Positions 15,119 through 17,338 of a DNA stretch of 17,338 nucleotides are shown here, piece by piece. Each line of letters opens with the position of its first letter. Within the stretch, counting starts at the first letter, position 1. Both the position numbers and the translations under genes were made by a program. The stretch is from an uncultured Eubacterium sp. (GTDB lineage Bacteria; Bacillota_A; Clostridia; Lachnospirales; Lachnospiraceae). The notes under the pieces were generated by a model. It did not search any database, had not been told where the DNA came from, and worked only from the letters and a program-made list of their open reading frames with translations. Location: positions 1 to 17,338 of the forward strand of contig CANTHI010000016.1 in the NCBI GenBank assembly GCA_947653505.1. The letters are read 5' to 3'.

Positions 15119-16526
15119 TTTTTTGTATTTATTTGGACCCGGTGTGATCAGCTGGCTGGTACACAGGTATTTTTCCAGAGGAAGCGGGAAAGACGAAAGA
15201 CATTTTCTCTGGCAGTTTTGTGAGATTCTGGCGTACGCAATGATCGTTATGGCGCTGACGACCGCTGTTCTGGAGCCGTCACAGGGAGTATCGGTTACGG
15301 CGCTGTCGAATGGAATGCTGACGGTACAGTATGGGACCAGAGCGCTGGCCCTGTCTGTGGCTCTGGCAGCAGCCCTCGGAGCGCTGCACGCGGCAGCCGC
15401 CGGAAAGCTTTTGAAAAACAGGTATCAGCTGGTGGCCGCGGGAGCCGTAGCGGCAGCGGCGTTGTGCATTCTGGTATATGGGACAGGCGTACAGGCGCCG
15501 GATGGAACGATGAAAATCAGCACGAAACCAGTCCGGATCAACAATGCTTACTATGACAGCGATACGCCGTTATACAGCAATGACAGTCAGGAATATTTTA
15601 TACAGGTACGCAGCCTGGCAGACAGGCTCGGTATGCCATACGAAGAAAAACAAACCGGCCTGTTCCAGATACGCTGCAGCCTCGGTGCGGATACGTTTAC
15701 GCTGGATCTGCTGGGACCGGAGAAGGATTATTTCAAAAAAGATGGAGAGCTGTATGTCAGCCTGTCAAGACTGGGGAGCCTTTCGGGAATCCATGTCCAC
15801 AGCAATGCCTTACTGGCGGACGGAAGCGTCAGGCAGGTGATCTATATCGACAGCTATGCACAGCCGTTTCAGTATGACTGGACGCGCTACCCTTATGTGG
15901 CACATGCGTCAGGCGGAATGGAAAATAATACATACACAAACTCACGGGAAGCATTTTTGTACAATTACAATCTGGGCCAGCGGGTATTTGAAGCAGACCT
16001 GCGCCTGACAGCAGACGGAGGACTGGCGGTCGTGCATGATCTGCCTCTTGCTGAGGAAGGAAAGCGGATGACGTTTGCCGGTCTGGCAAAGCTGATGAAA
16101 AAATATCCGGATATGTATGTGGTGACGGATACGAAGGAGACGGAAAAGGCTCTGGTAAAGCAGCAGTTTGGGCATATTGTGGAAGTGGGAAACAAAGTGG
16201 ATCCGGAGATTTTAAAAAGGATTATTCCCCAGATCTATCAGGAAGAAATGTATGATACGGTGATGGGGATTTATGGATGGAGTTCCATGATCTATTCGGT
16301 TACTGCACAGGAGGACTTTTCGGAAAAAGAAGCTGCTGAGTTTGCTTACCAGCGGGGAATCGGAGTAGTTACGACAAATGAGGAAAGGGCGCAGGAGCTG
16401 TTTTTTCATGAGCTGTATGACAGGGATATCAGGGTGTATATGGATGGCTGTCCTGCACCGGAGGATGAGGAAGCATTCAGGAAGAGGGGAGTCTGCGGTA
16501 TCTATACGGACTTTTTGCTGCCATAA
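15111..16526 (+). CDS. Membrane-anchored GDPD/PI-PLC-fold phosphodiesterase-like protein
   Basis: This is a 471-residue protein in three parts. Residues 1-125 form a membrane module with four hydrophobic segments (2-20, 37-57, 78-98, 107-125). Residues about 137-245 resemble the copper-amine-oxidase N-terminal-like wall/stalk domain (KPVRINN, then EYFIQVRSLADRLG, then GELYVSLSRLG). Residues about 260-471 resemble a glycerophosphodiester phosphodiesterase barrel: YVAHASGG (H265), NSREAF, VFEADLRLTADGGLAVVHD (E294, D296, H309) and the C-terminal GVCGIYTDF. The usual HRG is HAS here, so the conserved Arg is missing. A likely role is cleaving glycerophosphodiester bonds outside the membrane, opposite to the LtaS-like enzyme. 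The start ATG 15111 follows GGAGG (15101-15105). The membrane part is paralogous to the whole protein at 16548-16865. Confidence 0.82.
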   Translation: MFSFLYLFGPGVISWLVHRYFSRGSGKDERHFLWQFCEILAYAMIVMALTTAVLEPSQGVSVTALSNGMLTVQYGTRALALSVALAAALGALHAAAAGKLLKNRYQLVAAGAVAAAALCILVYGTGVQAPDGTMKISTKPVRINNAYYDSDTPLYSNDSQEYFIQVRSLADRLGMPYEEKQTGLFQIRCSLGADTFTLDLLGPEKDYFKKDGELYVSLSRLGSLSGIHVHSNALLADGSVRQVIYIDSYAQPFQYDWTRYPYVAHASGGMENNTYTNSREAFLYNYNLGQRVFEADLRLTADGGLAVVHDLPLAEEGKRMTFAGLAKLMKKYPDMYVVTDTKETEKALVKQQFGHIVEVGNKVDPEILKRIIPQIYQEEMYDTVMGIYGWSSMIYSVTAQEDFSEKEAAEFAYQRGIGVVTTNEERAQELFFHELYDRDIRVYMDGCPAPEDEEAFRKRGVCGIYTDFLLP

Positions 16527-16547
16527 GCGCAGATAAGGAGGAAAGAA

Positions 16548-16865
16548 ATGTATCAGTTTTTATATTTATTCGGTCCGGGCGTTGCGACATGGCTGACTGG
16601 CAGGCTGTGCTCCGGTCCTGGGCAGCAGGTGGAGGGAAGCATTTTTCTGGAGGCAGCCAGAGTGATCGCATATGCCCTGCTGGACGCGGCTGTCGTTACG
16701 GCTGTCTGCAAACCATTGGGACGGGTGCAGTTTATCGTGCTTGCGGATGGATCACTGACGGTATATTATGGTGCGACGGCATTGATTACCGCGGCGGTTG
16801 TGGCGGTTGCGGCGGGAGCGGCTGTTGCTGTAGCGGGAAAATGCCGGAGTCGTGCCGGTCACTGA
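16548..16865 (+). CDS. Small membrane protein paralogous to the GDPD-like protein's N-terminus
   Basis: This 105-residue protein has three hydrophobic segments (about 2-20, 34-55, 76-96). It aligns end to end with residues 1-105 of the protein encoded at 15111-16526. Both share YLFGPGV..WL at the start, an AYA motif in helix 2, TAV..P, then L[N/A]DG.LTV.YG..AL before the last helix and an AGK near the end. Hence it is a stand-alone copy of a membrane module. The start ATG 16548 has a strong AAGGAGG six bases upstream and lies 21 bases after the GDPD-like stop. I do not know the function of the module; membrane anchoring or complex assembly is a guess. Confidence 0.78.
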   Translation: MYQFLYLFGPGVATWLTGRLCSGPGQQVEGSIFLEAARVIAYALLDAAVVTAVCKPLGRVQFIVLADGSLTVYYGATALITAAVVAVAAGAAVAVAGKCRSRAGH

Positions 16866-16902
16866 TACCTGCCGGCTATCATACGTATGAGAGGGGAGTC
16901 GG

Positions 16903-17338
16903 ATGAGATTAGGATCAAAAAAGAAATATCTGTTGTTTTTATTTCCGGTTTTGATAGAGCTGTTTGTATGTAATGCAAATTTCTGGACATTCGGGCTGGT
17001 ATGCCCGCAGCCGGAGTCCAGTCTGCTTTCGGACCTGTCAGCTATGGAAGGGCTGGAACGGCTGGATGAACATACATTTTGTATTAAGGGCACAGAGTCA
17101 GGACAGCATTATCTGGAATTTGCGGATATTCATAAAGATGTCTGGTCTGTTTTTCTGGATCTTTCCATATCAGATCTTGCTTATACAGGCTGCGATATCT
17201 ATGCAAAAGATGATGGAAATGCTGGTTATTATCATATCCCAGGTGGAGGGAGCAAATATATTGTCGTCCCTTCTGTACAGGAAAGTAATCGTATTCCCGG
17301 TCTCCATCTGCTTTTCATCAAACTGGAGCTTCAGACTA
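16903..17338 (+). CDS. N-terminus of a membrane protein (cut by window edge)
   Basis: The frame is open from ATG 16903 to the last base (145 complete codons), so the gene runs beyond the window. A purine-rich AGGGGAG (16892-16898) precedes the start. A basic N-terminus (RLGSKKK) and a hydrophobic segment (about residues 9-32, YLLFLFPVLIELFVCNANFW) are followed by a soluble, probably outward-facing region without cysteine pairs or known motifs that I can see. The layout, one helix and then a beta-rich ectodomain, recalls large YfhO-like or glycosyltransferase-type membrane proteins in clostridial glycan loci, but that is only resemblance. Codon use from about 17090 on (CCT, GTC, TCT, CTC) looks somewhat different from the upstream genes. 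Confidence 0.65.
   Translation, partial: MRLGSKKKYLLFLFPVLIELFVCNANFWTFGLVCPQPESSLLSDLSAMEGLERLDEHTFCIKGTESGQHYLEFADIHKDVWSVFLDLSISDLAYTGCDIYAKDDGNAGYYHIPGGGSKYIVVPSVQESNRIPGLHLLFIKLELQT

Overview
The window is one continuous stretch of a surface-polysaccharide (capsule or wall glycan) locus. Every supported gene is on the + strand, and most neighbours overlap or are separated by only tens of bases, so most or all of it is probably one long operon. Strong AGGAGG-type ribosome binding sites, use of TTG and GTG starts, an LtaS-type sulfatase-fold enzyme and an ABC-type glycan exporter point to a Gram-positive anaerobe of the Clostridia. The style of the proteins resembles Lachnospiraceae, but that is an inference from family resemblance and no database was searched.

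Layout. Bases 1-268 are a leader with a strong intrinsic terminator (100-141) and a perfect 7-bp-arm inverted repeat (156-182) just before a small XRE-type regulator (269-637). Next come a GT4 glycosyltransferase carrying two tandem-repeat arrays (627-1985), an ABC-2 export permease with an unusual N-terminal extracytoplasmic domain (1972-3426), its ATPase without a carbohydrate-binding tail (3437-4168), a second GT4 enzyme (4140-5384) and a GT10 fucosyltransferase-like enzyme (5381-6469). The GT10 gene is followed, in the same reading frame beyond its stop, by a seven-unit 27-bp repeat. From 6793 to 12574 lies a nucleotide-sugar module: Gmd, a ColD-type GDP-4-keto-6-deoxymannose 3-dehydratase with the diagnostic His188, a GDP-fucose/colitose synthase-type epimerase-reductase, an HpcH/HpaI-type aldolase, and a thiamine-diphosphate E1 alpha/beta-like pair. 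The right end (12591-17338) is a membrane module: an LtaS-family phosphoglycerol-transferase-like protein, a small three-helix protein, a membrane-anchored GDPD/PI-PLC-fold protein, a small paralogue of that protein's membrane domain, and the start of a further membrane protein cut by the window edge.

How they may work together. Gmd, ColD and the epimerase-reductase are the established route from GDP-mannose to GDP-L-colitose, a 3,6-dideoxyhexose known mainly from Gram-negative O-antigens. The aldolase and E1-like pair are extra. With no E2 or E3 in the window, I infer a carboligase that adds a two-carbon branch to the 4-keto-dideoxy sugar, by analogy with yersiniose synthesis. The GT10 and GT4 enzymes would assemble the repeat unit, the ABC pair would export it, and the LtaS-like and GDPD-like proteins would add and trim phosphoglycerol. 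Three unrelated tandem-repeat arrays at the 3' ends or tails of glycosyltransferase genes suggest slippage-driven variation. GDP-mannose supply genes, the initiating sugar-phosphate transferase and any lipoyl E2/E3 are not in the window.
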